Notes under the pieces: generated by a model | What the model saw: the letters and a program-made list of their open reading frames with translations, nothing else | Databases searched by the model: none | What the model was told of the DNA's origin: nothing | Position numbers and translations under genes: made by a program | In this document: one piece after another, positions 18,767-27,158 of the stretch | Position numbering within the stretch: the first letter of the stretch is position 1 | Layout: every line of letters begins with the position of its first letter | NCBI RefSeq assembly: GCF_018403245.1 | Contig: NZ_BOSH01000018.1 | Location: 1-64,000, forward strand | Reading direction: 5' to 3' | DNA from: Paenibacillus sp. J2TS4 | Lineage (GTDB): Bacteria; Bacillota; Bacilli; Paenibacillales; NBRC-103111 | Length of the DNA: 64,000 nucleotides

Positions 18767-18823
18767 CGCATATTGCACATCAGACATGACATATTGATAC
18801 GAAGGTTAGGACGTTTATATAAT
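18767..18823 (+). promoter_or_regulatory. locus promoter P3 with two half-sites
   Basis: CGCATATTGCACATCAGAC then GACATATTGATACG; -35 TTGATA (18794-18799), 18-base spacer, TATAAT (18818-18823). Very close to P1 in sequence and spacing. It drives the permease genes. Confidence 0.75.
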
Positions 18824-18829
18824 GACCTG

Positions 18830-18843
18830 TGAAAGCGCTAGCA
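18830..18843 (+). promoter_or_regulatory. cre-like site (CcpA)
   Basis: TGAAAGCGCTAGCA, six bases after the P3 -10 box, fits the catabolite-responsive consensus with few deviations. Confidence 0.65.
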
Positions 18844-18892
18844 TATTAGCTTGGTCCGCTTACCAAACGATTAGATTGGAGGGATGCTGCGG

Positions 18893-19855
18893 ATGATGGA
18901 GATACGTAAAAGATCCACCCCAAAAATAAAATCGGCCCATTGGGTGAATCCGTTCAGAAAATCCGGATACTTGTCACAGAACTACGATCTTTACCTATTC
19001 CTGCTGCCCGCGCTCGTCTGCATTATTATCTTTCAATATTTACCCATGTACGGCGTACAGATCGCTTTCAAAAACTTCAATCCTTTGCTGGGCGTCACAG
19101 GAAGTCCCTGGGTCGGTTTTGAACATTTTATTCGTTTTGTGGAATCGCCTTATTTTGCAGAAATTGTCCGAAATACGCTTGAGATCAGTTTATACTCGCT
19201 TCTTGTCGGCTTTCCGGCGCCATTAATCCTCGCTTTGCTTTTAAACCAACTGCCAAGCATCAAGTATCGAAGGTTTATCCAAACCGTAACGTATGCGCCG
19301 TATTTCATTTCCGTCGTCGTTATCGTCGGCATGCTGTTGATTTTCTTATCGCCGCGCAGCGGGCTTGTGAATCATTTTTTGATTTGGCTTGGGTTTGAGC
19401 CGATTCATTTCATGGCCAAACAGGAACTGTTCAGCACCATTGTCGTCTTTTCCGATGTTTGGCAGGCCGCAGGCTGGGGGGCCATTATTTATTTGGCTGC
19501 GCTAAGTGCAATCAGCCCCGAGCTGCATGAAACAGCGATGATCGACGGAGCGAGCAAGCTGCAGCGTATTTGGCATATCGACATTCCAGGCATCATGCCA
19601 ACGGTGATCATATTGCTCATTTTTAACTTGGGCAGCTTGTTATCGGTCGGATTCGAAAAAATCTATTTGATGCAAAATTCGTTAAACATCGCACGATCCG
19701 AAGTCATTCCGACGTATGTGTACAAAGTCGGCTTGCAGGGCGGACAATACAGCTTCTCAACGGCGGTCGGCGTGTTAAACAACGTCGTCAACTTTGTTCT
19801 GATCGTTGCTGTGAATCAGGTGGCGCGCAAAGTATCTTCCACCTCGTTATGGTAG
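18893..19855 (+). CDS. sugar ABC transporter permease (LplB-like)
   Basis: 320 residues with six predicted membrane helices. The N-terminal block YDLYLFLLPALVCIIIFQYLPMYG-type sequence and FKNFNP are hallmarks of the LplB/UgpA-like group. The ATPase-coupling EAA loop is seen as HETAMIDGASKLQRIWHIDIPG near residue 210. ATG 18893 is preferred because the ATG at 18884 abuts GGAGGG too closely. No dedicated ATPase gene is present, as is usual for this class, which borrows a shared MsmX-type ATPase. Confidence 0.92.
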   Translation: MMEIRKRSTPKIKSAHWVNPFRKSGYLSQNYDLYLFLLPALVCIIIFQYLPMYGVQIAFKNFNPLLGVTGSPWVGFEHFIRFVESPYFAEIVRNTLEISLYSLLVGFPAPLILALLLNQLPSIKYRRFIQTVTYAPYFISVVVIVGMLLIFLSPRSGLVNHFLIWLGFEPIHFMAKQELFSTIVVFSDVWQAAGWGAIIYLAALSAISPELHETAMIDGASKLQRIWHIDIPGIMPTVIILLIFNLGSLLSVGFEKIYLMQNSLNIARSEVIPTYVYKVGLQGGQYSFSTAVGVLNNVVNFVLIVAVNQVARKVSSTSLW

Positions 19856-19879
19856 TTGTGCAATAGAAAGGGGTAACCG

Positions 19880-20770
19880 ATGAGAACGAATTCGCGCAAA
19901 TGGAGCGCTGACAAATGGTTCGATATTTTCAATTATCTTTTACTGACAGGCGTATTGCTGATTGTCCTGTATCCGCTTTATTTTATTTTTATTGCTTCTT
20001 TGAGCGAACCGCTTCAAGTCAGCGCCGGGAACGTCAAGCTATGGCCGAAAAATTTTACGTTTGAAGGTTATATGACGGTGTTTAAGGAATCGAGTTTTTT
20101 GAAGGGGTTTCGCAATTCTTTGTTTTATGCGGCGTTCGGAACGTTGATTAATTTGATGGTTACATTGCCTGCCGCCTATTCGTTATCCCGGTCCGATTTG
20201 AAAGGCCGCAACATTTTTACGTTCATCTTTGTTTTCACGATGTTTTTTTCCGGAGGGCTGATTCCGCTCTATATTATCGTAAAGGATTTAGGCATTTTAA
20301 ATACCGTTTGGGCGCTCGTCCTTCCAGGGGCATTAAGTGTATGGAACCTGATTATTGCCCGCACTTTTTTTCAAATGACGATTTCGAAGGAGATTTTGGA
20401 AGCAGCCAAAATCGATGGGGCATCGAACACCCGTTTTTTCCTGACGATTGTGCTGCCGCTGTCTAAAGCGTTAATTGCCGTTATGATTTTGTTTTACGGT
20501 GTCGGGCACTGGAACACATATTTCAACGCCCTCATTTTTGTCCGGGATCGGGAATTGTTCCCACTGCAGCTCGTTTTACGGGAGATGCTCGTCCTCAATA
20601 CGCTCGAAACGCACATAATGGATCGGCAATTGTTGGAAAAAAGACAGAGTCTTGCCGAATCCATGAAATATTCGGCGATCATGATTTCCAGTATCCCGGT
20701 ACTTATCCTGTATCCGTTTTTGCAAAGATATTTTGTGAAAGGGATCATGATCGGCTCGTTGAAAGGTTGA
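19880..20770 (+). CDS. sugar ABC transporter permease (YtcP-like)
   Basis: 296 residues, six membrane helices, N-terminal FDIFNYLLLTGVLLIVLYPL and the EAA-loop ILEAAKIDGASNTRFFLTIVLP near residue 175. It ends with the typical YFVKGIMIGSLKG tail. AAAGGGG lies nine bases before the ATG. Partner of the preceding permease, 24 bases downstream of it; together they form the heterodimeric membrane channel. Confidence 0.92.
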   Translation: MRTNSRKWSADKWFDIFNYLLLTGVLLIVLYPLYFIFIASLSEPLQVSAGNVKLWPKNFTFEGYMTVFKESSFLKGFRNSLFYAAFGTLINLMVTLPAAYSLSRSDLKGRNIFTFIFVFTMFFSGGLIPLYIIVKDLGILNTVWALVLPGALSVWNLIIARTFFQMTISKEILEAAKIDGASNTRFFLTIVLPLSKALIAVMILFYGVGHWNTYFNALIFVRDRELFPLQLVLREMLVLNTLETHIMDRQLLEKRQSLAESMKYSAIMISSIPVLILYPFLQRYFVKGIMIGSLKG

Positions 20771-20796
20771 TCGATTCATGGAGGGTCCATCGGCAA

Positions 20797-20826
20797 TAAA
20801 AAAAGCTCCTAACGGAGCCTTTTCGG
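20797..20826 (+). terminator. terminator-like hairpin inside the transport operon
   Basis: AAAAAGCTCC / GGAGCCTTTT stem with a four-base loop and one bulge, right after the second permease. It probably lowers or separates transcription between the permeases and the binding protein. Confidence 0.6.
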
Positions 20827-20828
20827 AG

Positions 20829-20865
20829 ATGAATAACCCGGTACTAAAGGTAGCTTCTTATGCCA
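20829..20865 (+). repeat. 37-bp repeat, copy 2
   Basis: 32 of 37 positions match 9264-9300. It lies in the 184-base gap between permease and binding-protein genes. Confidence 0.65.
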
Positions 20866-20954
20866 ATAGGTATCTTTGTTTACATCGTTTTAACGCTGTA
20901 AAGAACTTACCGATTCCTATGTGGAAAACAAAGAACATGGAGGTAGAAGGTATA

Positions 20955-22577
20955 GTGAAAAAGACACTTATGACATTACTCGTTGTGCTCCTTGCGATGT
21001 CGCTGTTCATGGCGGCCTGTTCCTCTAAGTCAAATAACGATCCTGGGGGCTCTGACGGAAATAACTTGAAACCAAGTGACGGCACCGTTTCCGAAGGCGA
21101 AGGTGAAAGCGGTGTAAATAAAACCGGGATGCCTATCGTTAATGAAAAGTACTCGTTCAAGATTATGGTTCCAGGGCTTCTGGCAAGTCCCGGGGAAATC
21201 AGGGTTTACAAAGAGCTTGCCCAACACGCCAACCTGGACATCACCTGGGATATTCCGGCATGGGAACAGTACGCGGAAATTAAAAACTTAATGTTTGCCA
21301 GCGGGGAGTACCCGGACGTCATTGCAGGTTGGGGGATTTCCAAGGAGGAAGTGATCACGAACGGGTCTCAAGGCATCTATATTCCGCTTGAAGATCTAAT
21401 CGATAAGTATACGGTCAACCTTAAAGCGATGCTGGAGGAACGTCCGGATGTGAAGCGCGCGATTACGGCGCCGGACGGTCACATCTATTCGCTGCCGATC
21501 GTCGGTGTTATGCCGAATACGAAGGAAGTTATGCATATTAACAAAACATGGCTGGACGAGTTGGGGCTGGAAATTCCGAGAACGCTGGATGAGTTCTATG
21601 AAGTGTTAAAGGCGTTCAAGGAGAGGGACTCGAAAAGCATTCCGTTCAGTTTTATATTCAAAGGTTCAAACAATACACATCCGAGCGGATTTTTTGGTCA
21701 ATTCGGGCGCATTGACGACTTTGATCATTTGGTCATTGAAGATCGGAAAGTGATTAGCACCGTGGTTCAACCGGAATGGAAGGAAGCGATTCAATATCTT
21801 CACAAGCTATTTCGTGAAGGACTGATCGATCCGGAGGTCTTCACCCATGATAAGCAACAATATCAAGCAAAGGGGATGGGCGATCTTGTTTACGGTGTGA
21901 CGATGAGTTGGGACGGGTACTTTCCGGTCGGCGAGGAGAACATGAAACATTATGCCTTGCTCCCCCCGATGGAAGGGCCGAACGGTCGGAAACCGGTATG
22001 GCGAGCCGGTGACCCCGAGATTTTCCCGACGATGTTCGTCATCACATCGGCTGCGAAGAAGCCTGAAGCCATCCTTCGTTGGCTCGATGAATTTTTCCTG
22101 CAAGGCTCGGTGAAAGACGGACCCAGTGAATTCTATTTCGGCAAGGAAGGGGTTCATTGGGAGAAAACCGAGGACGGTTTATTCAAAACGTTGAATACCG
22201 GTGAGGATTTCAAGTATGAGTTCGGCTCCATTACCCTCCCGCTTTACGAGTCGAGAGAATTTCAGGAGAAGAAATATATGGAGCCTGAAAGCCCTACCCA
22301 TTACAAGTTTAATGAGATTCAGGAAGCTTATGCACCATATGTTTACGAGGAGCAGCGTCCGTTAGACTATTTATGGTTGTCTTCGGAGCAGGAAGAATCG
22401 CTCGCCTTGATCAAGGCGGACATTCTGAAGTATACGGACGACAAGATGGTGAAGTGGATCGTTGAAGGCGGCATTGAAGACGAATGGGATGCTTTCGTTG
22501 AACGGCTTCATAGCATGAGGCTGCAAGAAATGATCGATGTTTATCAGGAAGCCTTGGACGCTTATTACGCCAATTAA
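20955..22577 (+). CDS. extracellular sugar-binding lipoprotein (LplA-like)
   Basis: 540 residues with a lipoprotein signal (KKTLMTLLVVLLAMSLFMAAC; lipobox LFMAAC), a Ser/Gly/Asp linker, and the large family-1 solute-binding domain. Recognisable stretches include GEYPDVIAGWG, ITAPDGHIYSLP and KTWLDELGLEIPRTLDEFYE. The start is placed at GTG 20955, after AGAAGG, because the upstream frame only reads through the repeat. It captures an oligosaccharide for the two permeases. Ends in the usual AYYAN-type tail. Confidence 0.9.
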   Translation: MKKTLMTLLVVLLAMSLFMAACSSKSNNDPGGSDGNNLKPSDGTVSEGEGESGVNKTGMPIVNEKYSFKIMVPGLLASPGEIRVYKELAQHANLDITWDIPAWEQYAEIKNLMFASGEYPDVIAGWGISKEEVITNGSQGIYIPLEDLIDKYTVNLKAMLEERPDVKRAITAPDGHIYSLPIVGVMPNTKEVMHINKTWLDELGLEIPRTLDEFYEVLKAFKERDSKSIPFSFIFKGSNNTHPSGFFGQFGRIDDFDHLVIEDRKVISTVVQPEWKEAIQYLHKLFREGLIDPEVFTHDKQQYQAKGMGDLVYGVTMSWDGYFPVGEENMKHYALLPPMEGPNGRKPVWRAGDPEIFPTMFVITSAAKKPEAILRWLDEFFLQGSVKDGPSEFYFGKEGVHWEKTEDGLFKTLNTGEDFKYEFGSITLPLYESREFQEKKYMEPESPTHYKFNEIQEAYAPYVYEEQRPLDYLWLSSEQEESLALIKADILKYTDDKMVKWIVEGGIEDEWDAFVERLHSMRLQEMIDVYQEALDAYYAN

Positions 22578-22689
22578 GATGTAAGGGCATGAATCCATCG
22601 GTTCAAAATCAAAAACGCATGCGCTGCTCCCTCAGGGCAAACGCAAGCGATTCAAGAACGAATGGAAAACCATGCTGCAGCTGACGGAA

Positions 22690-22890
22690 TGCATCGTGCG
22701 TGCCGAAGATCGACAAAGTACGGCAACTATGTGTCTTTCTGGGGCGACGAGTACGCGGAAGGCACGCACGGCTTCCCGCTGCACCTAGGGAACGGCGAGT
22801 CGTATTTCTTTTGTATACCGATCCCGCGGCCTCAACCATGGACGGCCCAAGCCAGGAACGGCGGATGGGGACAATCGGGCGATGGCGGCT
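22690..22890 (+). pseudogene. degenerate coding remnant
   Basis: One frame gives protein-like KYGNYVSFWGDEYAEGTHG and FPLHLGNGESYF; after a frameshift the neighbouring frame gives RGLNHGRPKPGTADGDN. There is no start signal. The family is not recognised. Confidence 0.35.
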
Positions 22891-22891
22891 G

Positions 22892-22965
22892 TAGGTACCC
22901 TTTGCTTAAAATCACCCAAAAAACCAAAAGACACTATGACAGTGTCTTTTTTATTCCCTCTTCCG
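22892..22965 (+). repeat. 75-bp terminator-bearing repeat, right copy
   Basis: Starts TAGGTACCCTTTGCTTAAAA and matches 10305-10381 with only a few substitutions and small length changes in A and T runs. Confidence 0.8.
22925..22955 (+). terminator. rho-independent terminator inside the right repeat
   Basis: AAAAGACACT / AGTGTCTTTT stem and T-run; likely the end of the transport operon transcript. Confidence 0.75.
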
Positions 22966-22993
22966 CTTGAAGGCACAAAACAATTCCGTTTAT

Positions 22994-23073
22994 GGCATTA
23001 TCGGAACTACGAGTTAATCCAAGGCCATATATAGGCATTATTGGAGCTACGAGTTAATCCAAGGCCATATATA
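22994..23073 (+). repeat. two tandem copies of a 40-bp unit
   Basis: Units 22994-23033 and 23034-23073 (GGCATTAT…CCAAGGCCATATATA) differ at two positions. Confidence 0.85.
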
Positions 23074-23074
23074 A

Positions 23075-23290
23075 ATGGATTTCATACAGTTAGTATGCTC
23101 TTTTTGGACGAAAGACGAATTCTTAGTGGAAAAACTACAGTTATTTTGTGCAAAAAGGGCGGTATTGGGCAAAATCTTCGATTCTAAATACATATTTTCC
23201 AGTTAATCTAGTGTAGTTTTATAAATCTAGTTAAACTGCCTGTATAAAATACAGTTAGACCTCCATGCCGTGAATGAGGCCCCATTAAAA
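23075..23290 (+). repeat. interspersed intergenic repeat, copy R2
   Basis: Left part ATGGATTTCATACAGTTAG…CTTAGTGGAAAAACT matches R1 and R3. The right end CCATGCCGTGAATGAGGC resembles the right end of R3 (CCATGCCGCTGAATCGGC), so the full unit is roughly 210-270 bp. Confidence 0.65.
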
Positions 23291-23463
23291 GATGAAAAAT
23301 GATCACTTTAGAGGATCTATAGAAAAAACTATTGAAATAAAGTCATCCAAATCATCCAAATAAAGCAATTTCACCCATTTGTCACAAAAGCAAGTGGGAG
23401 TTTATGTAATAATAAATCGAGTATTATCGAGAGATGAAATCTTCCGGCAGAGGGGATGACGAG

Positions 23464-24006
23464 GTGGCGCGAATCGTTAATAAAAAGTTATATCCGAACC
23501 TCTTTCAAACGTATGATTGGGGGCAGATTATCTCGCAGTTTGATGTATATTCGCCTCCGGAATCGTTAATAAGCAATGTAAATATCGTACCTTTCCTTGA
23601 TGAGAAGTGCATTCTAATCCAGTTAGACAATGGCCATTGGGAAATGCCCGGGGGTACTTTGGAACCGGAGGAGCATTATCAATCGGCCCTAATACGCGAG
23701 CTTATGGAAGAAGCCGGAGCCAGGCTGGTCTCCCCTTTTATCGTTTTCGGGGCATGGAAATTCGTTTCATCCACTGACAAACCTTATAGACCTCATTTGC
23801 CGCATCCCATTTACTATCGAGCGGTGGGGTATGGTGACGTTGAACTCGTGTCTGCTCCCCTGATCCCGGAGGATGGAGAAAAGGTCGTTGCCGTCGAAGC
23901 CATGACGCTGCTGAAAGCCAAACAACAGTTTATAGAATCTGGAAGAGCGGATTTAGCGGAATTATATGAGCTTGCATACGATTTACGTAGGAGGAAAGGT
24001 TATTGA
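23464..24006 (+). CDS. NUDIX hydrolase
   Basis: About 180 residues. The NUDIX box is complete: G-x5-E-x7-RELMEEAGA near residues 64-86, so metal-dependent cleavage of a nucleoside diphosphate linked to another moiety is expected. GTG 23464 is favoured because AGGGG lies eight bases upstream; an in-frame ATG at 23434 lacks a clear ribosome binding site. The stop codon overlaps the start of the GNAT gene, so the two are translationally coupled. Confidence 0.88.
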   Translation: MARIVNKKLYPNLFQTYDWGQIISQFDVYSPPESLISNVNIVPFLDEKCILIQLDNGHWEMPGGTLEPEEHYQSALIRELMEEAGARLVSPFIVFGAWKFVSSTDKPYRPHLPHPIYYRAVGYGDVELVSAPLIPEDGEKVVAVEAMTLLKAKQQFIESGRADLAELYELAYDLRRRKGY

Positions 24007-24497
24007 AGATCCAGTTGGCTGAACAAGAAGATTTCCCCGGATGGTTAGAACTGGCCTCGGAGGTGGAGGAGCTTTTTGGCCCGATGGTGGACGACCCAAA
24101 TTTCATTCAAGCATTGGAGAAAAGTATTAATCGATCCAGTGCATTCTGTGTGAGGGAGAATGAAGGCGGACCGGGCTCACGCTTGCTTGGAGGAATGTTG
24201 TTCTCCTCATCCCATGCGCCAAGCTACAAAATCGGGTGGTTAGCCGTCTCCACCCACTCGAGAAATAAAGGAGTCGCCACAGCATTGCTTAATCATATTC
24301 TGACGCTGGTCGAGATTCCATCAGAAATATCCGTTATTACCTTTGGTGAGGATAATCCGGGTGGTCAGCCCGCCAGAAAATTTTACCGCAAATTCGGGTT
24401 TGTCCCTACGAGCGAGTCTGTTCCCGATGGCCCGGAAGGCGGCTCACGTCAAAAATTCCAGCTGTTCCTTCCCCGATCGGACGACCGTCAATCATAG
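24003..24497 (+). CDS. GNAT-family N-acetyltransferase
   Basis: 164 residues, starting with TTG that overlaps the NUDIX stop codon (TTGA), with GGAGGAAAGG just upstream. The acetyl-CoA site is visible as IGWLAVSTHSRNKGVATALLN (V-x-x-x-x-R-x-x-G-x-A type) near residues 78-98, followed by ARKFYRKFGF, the usual C-terminal substrate/CoA motif. Substrate unknown. The NUDIX-GNAT coupling suggests a shared small-molecule or nucleotide-sugar role. Confidence 0.88.
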   Translation: MKIQLAEQEDFPGWLELASEVEELFGPMVDDPNFIQALEKSINRSSAFCVRENEGGPGSRLLGGMLFSSSHAPSYKIGWLAVSTHSRNKGVATALLNHILTLVEIPSEISVITFGEDNPGGQPARKFYRKFGFVPTSESVPDGPEGGSRQKFQLFLPRSDDRQS

Positions 24498-24528
24498 CTT
24501 TGTACAAGCTTACGCCCCCTATAAAAAT

Positions 24529-24659
24529 GCGCCTGCTGCTCACTATCATCCCATGCAAAAAGCCGCTCGGCACTCTATGGGCTAAATGCGGGCGAAAAGC
24601 GCCTGCTGCTCGCTGACATCGCCATGCAAAAGGCCTCGCCGCTGCGCATGGGCCATTCG
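24529..24659. repeat. two imperfect ~60-bp tandem copies
   Basis: GCGCCTGCTGCTCACT…CCATGCAAAAAGCC (24529) and GCGCCTGCTGCTCGCT…CCATGCAAAAGGCC (24599) align along most of their length, each ending near ATGGGC. Lies between convergent genes. Confidence 0.6.
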
Positions 24660-24676
24660 TAAGCGGGCCCGGCTCG

Positions 24677-25555
24677 CTACATTCCGCTGGACGACCAATG
24701 CGTGGGGCGAGTGAGCGAACGCGGAAGCTTGGTGTTGGCGTCTCCCTTCGCCGCATTGAGCTGGGCTTGGGTGAGAAATATACTGCCGGTGAGGTCAGCC
24801 CCTCTTAGATCTGCGTCTCGAAAATCGGCCCCGATCAGATCAGCACCTCTCAAGTCAGCCCCTCGGAGGTCCGCCGCAATAAGGTAGGCACCTCTTAAGT
24901 TGGCGCCACGAAGGTCGGCTCCTTTGAGCTTGGCCCCGATAAGGTCGGCCCCTCGGCCGTAAGTCTTACGACGACCCGAGGGGCCCTTCAGCGAGCGAAG
25001 AGCTTCGGCCCGCACCAGCTCGCTGGTCCGCAGGAGCAGAGCATTAACGTTGGCTCGGTGTGCAGCAACGTCCAGTTCTAGGATAGCGTCGAGATCGAGG
25101 TGAGTGAGACGTTCCGTCTCTTCGAGCGCCATGTTAAGTGCACCGTGAATCGAACGGGCCGGGGGCAGCGTCAGCGCTTCGGACAGATACCATAGCAGCT
25201 CGTGAAGCTGCCGCATGATCGGAAAAACTTCGAACATGGGCTTCGCGGATTCAGGAGCTTCCCGCCAATCACGCCCACCGAAGGTAACCTGGGAAACCTT
25301 CTGCCCGGCGCCGAAGCAGTCATAAACCGTGCAGCCCCTAAAGCCTCGCTGTCTAAGGCTGTCGTGAACGCCGCAACGGAAATCGGATTGCAGGTTCGGA
25401 CAGGGCCGCCCGGCATCCTTGTCGATTGCGAAATCTGCCGAAGCTGCGAAAGGCAGCGCAACGCAGCACAAGCCGAAGCAGTTCTCGCAATCGCCCTGCA
25501 GACTCAGGCCGCTATTACCGGGAATTGATGGTGAATTATCATGATAATCAGACAT
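24677..25555 (-). CDS. pentapeptide-repeat protein with N-terminal Cys cluster
   Basis: 292 residues. The N-terminus has a dense Cys set (CENCFGLCC near residues 23-31, then C near 50, 61 and 75, and YDC) resembling metal or iron-sulfur cluster binding of the YkgJ type. A helical middle precedes ~12 pentapeptide repeats of the A(D/N)LRG type (about residues 205-265), which form a right-handed beta-helix. GGGGAGG lies ten bases before the ATG. The gene is GC-rich compared with the next gene downstream in the window. Function unknown. Confidence 0.85.
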   Translation of the reverse strand: MSDYHDNSPSIPGNSGLSLQGDCENCFGLCCVALPFAASADFAIDKDAGRPCPNLQSDFRCGVHDSLRQRGFRGCTVYDCFGAGQKVSQVTFGGRDWREAPESAKPMFEVFPIMRQLHELLWYLSEALTLPPARSIHGALNMALEETERLTHLDLDAILELDVAAHRANVNALLLRTSELVRAEALRSLKGPSGRRKTYGRGADLIGAKLKGADLRGANLRGAYLIAADLRGADLRGADLIGADFRDADLRGADLTGSIFLTQAQLNAAKGDANTKLPRSLTRPTHWSSSGM

Positions 25556-25994
25556 AGTGCGAACCCTCCCCTCTTCAATCTATTCCATCCTTAGCTATTT
25601 AATCTTAAACAAAGTCCCGGTATCCTCATAGATACATTTCTTCTATATATGTTGAACTAAAGAATAACTCTCATTCCGTTCCGAAGGAAAGTGCCTCCGA
25701 AGCTTCAAACATCATACTCCTTCCCCAAAAAGTGAAGTGATGCTTCGTAGTAAAGTCCTATTACTTTTCGGGGACCCCGAACCAACAGATTCCTTCTATA
25801 TGGATGGGCCTTCGGATGGTAGGAATACAAAGCCAAAACTCGCCCTGGAAGCATCTTTCTTTCTCCACTTCATGAGCTATTCAATCATTAGTTCAATTTA
25901 TATAGAATGGTTTTTTACAGAACTCTATGTTATTACTGAATATTCCCTCCGTCAATCCTTCATTGACTACTGGAAATATGCTCCAAATAATCGA
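25556..25994. other. intergenic region, nothing recognised
   Basis: Separates the pentapeptide gene from the end of the phosphotransferase gene. An inverted pair CGAAGC (25698) / GCTTCG (25742) spans about 50 bases. No supported gene; plus-strand frames lack ribosome binding sites. Confidence 0.4.
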
Positions 25995-27008
25995 TTATTT
26001 CACAGGTTCGATCACATGGAATAGAAACGGGGCATCATTTAAGTATTCTCTTATGTATGCTAGAGCGTACGGTTGTTCATCCATTAAACTGGAGGATTCT
26101 CTCGGATCGGAAGCGTGGTGACAGTAATTTTCGATCATGAACATGACGAAGAAGCATTGCAGATGCTGAACGTAGTCCGGTTCCAGCTTTCTTACGCTCT
26201 CGTAGCCTTGGATAAACGTCCGTCGCTGCTTTGGATAGAGCTCCAATAACGCGCCTGCCATATCATAGAGATAATAGCCATATCCACACCTTCCGAAATC
26301 AATCGGGTAAGGGCGTTCCTCGTTGAAAACAATGTTGCCTGAATGTAAATCCGCATGAATAAGTCCGTAGTTATGGTCGTTCCGGTGCATTGCAGCCAGT
26401 TCCGTTACGATCTTCTCAGCTGCAGCTTGATAAGACCTCCATGCCTCGTCTGATAAAAAACGCGGGTAAAACCGTTCCAGCTTGACCATATCCCGTCTGA
26501 AACTGTCTACTCCCCATTGGGGCCGGACAAAATCAGAAGGCGGAACGAAGTTCGCAGCCGCTTCATGCAGTCTACCCATCATTACGCCCATGCTATAAAC
26601 ACGGTCGTCGGTAAATTTGCCGCTTGCATGCTCCCCCTCTACCCACCGCATCATCGTGACATAGGGGCGCTGATATCCCTCTTCCGTACTTATCTCCAAT
26701 ACATAAGAGCCATTGCAGCATGCCAGCCCTTCCGGTACGTTCAGATCAGCCGATTGATTCAAAGCCTCGAGCAGAGAAAGCTCCGAATGAATTTCTTCTA
26801 TGCTCAATCGATCTGAATGAATACGCAGCAAAAAACTTTCCCCTGTACTTGTCTCAATTTTATACGTAATCGTATCGGACAGCTGGATAAATTGAATGCG
26901 CTCCCATTCCAGGTCATATTGCTGCAGTGCCGTTAAAGCAACCTTCCTCGCTCTGGCTAGCAAAGACCGTCTGCTTTCATCCGTGTCATATCGAAAAAAT
27001 TCATGCAT
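25995..27008 (-). CDS. APH-family phosphotransferase
   Basis: 337 residues with the aminoglycoside-phosphotransferase/choline-kinase fold. The catalytic loop GLIHADLHSGNIVF is near residue 216 and the metal-binding YPIDFGRCG follows about 15 residues later. The composition fits the SrkA/HSK2-like group, which phosphorylates small hydroxyl compounds or protein Ser/Thr rather than necessarily an antibiotic. Single gene with no clear operon partner. Confidence 0.87.
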   Translation of the reverse strand: MHEFFRYDTDESRRSLLARARKVALTALQQYDLEWERIQFIQLSDTITYKIETSTGESFLLRIHSDRLSIEEIHSELSLLEALNQSADLNVPEGLACCNGSYVLEISTEEGYQRPYVTMMRWVEGEHASGKFTDDRVYSMGVMMGRLHEAAANFVPPSDFVRPQWGVDSFRRDMVKLERFYPRFLSDEAWRSYQAAAEKIVTELAAMHRNDHNYGLIHADLHSGNIVFNEERPYPIDFGRCGYGYYLYDMAGALLELYPKQRRTFIQGYESVRKLEPDYVQHLQCFFVMFMIENYCHHASDPRESSSLMDEQPYALAYIREYLNDAPFLFHVIEPVK

Positions 27009-27130
27009 CTTCCGCCCCCCTAACTGTAATAAACATCACTGCAATAATATTGCTGTATATCCAATTGTAGTAGAAGTAACACTTTAAATATATATAATAA
27101 ACATTTAGAAATTATAGGTTACACAAAAAA

Positions 27131-27158
27131 GTCACATCGAATTTATTTCCAATGTGAC
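27131..27158 (-). terminator. second terminator downstream of the TRAP operon
   Basis: On the minus strand GTCACAT / ATGTGAC flank a 14-base loop and are followed by TTTTTTG. Confidence 0.55.

Larger units (their letters stand above)
22578..23463. other. intergenic region: coding remnant, repeats and terminator
   Basis: Contains a frameshifted coding remnant (22690-22890), the right copy of the 75-bp repeat, a 40-bp tandem repeat and interspersed repeat R2. No intact gene. Confidence 0.6.

Noticed and set aside
10305..22965. Composite transposon or genomic island
   Set aside because: The flanking repeats carry no transposase, and no inverted repeats, target duplication, integrase or tRNA site were seen.
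25737..26024. 95-residue plus-strand ORF
   Set aside because: No ribosome binding site, overlaps the end of the phosphotransferase gene in antisense, no family resemblance.
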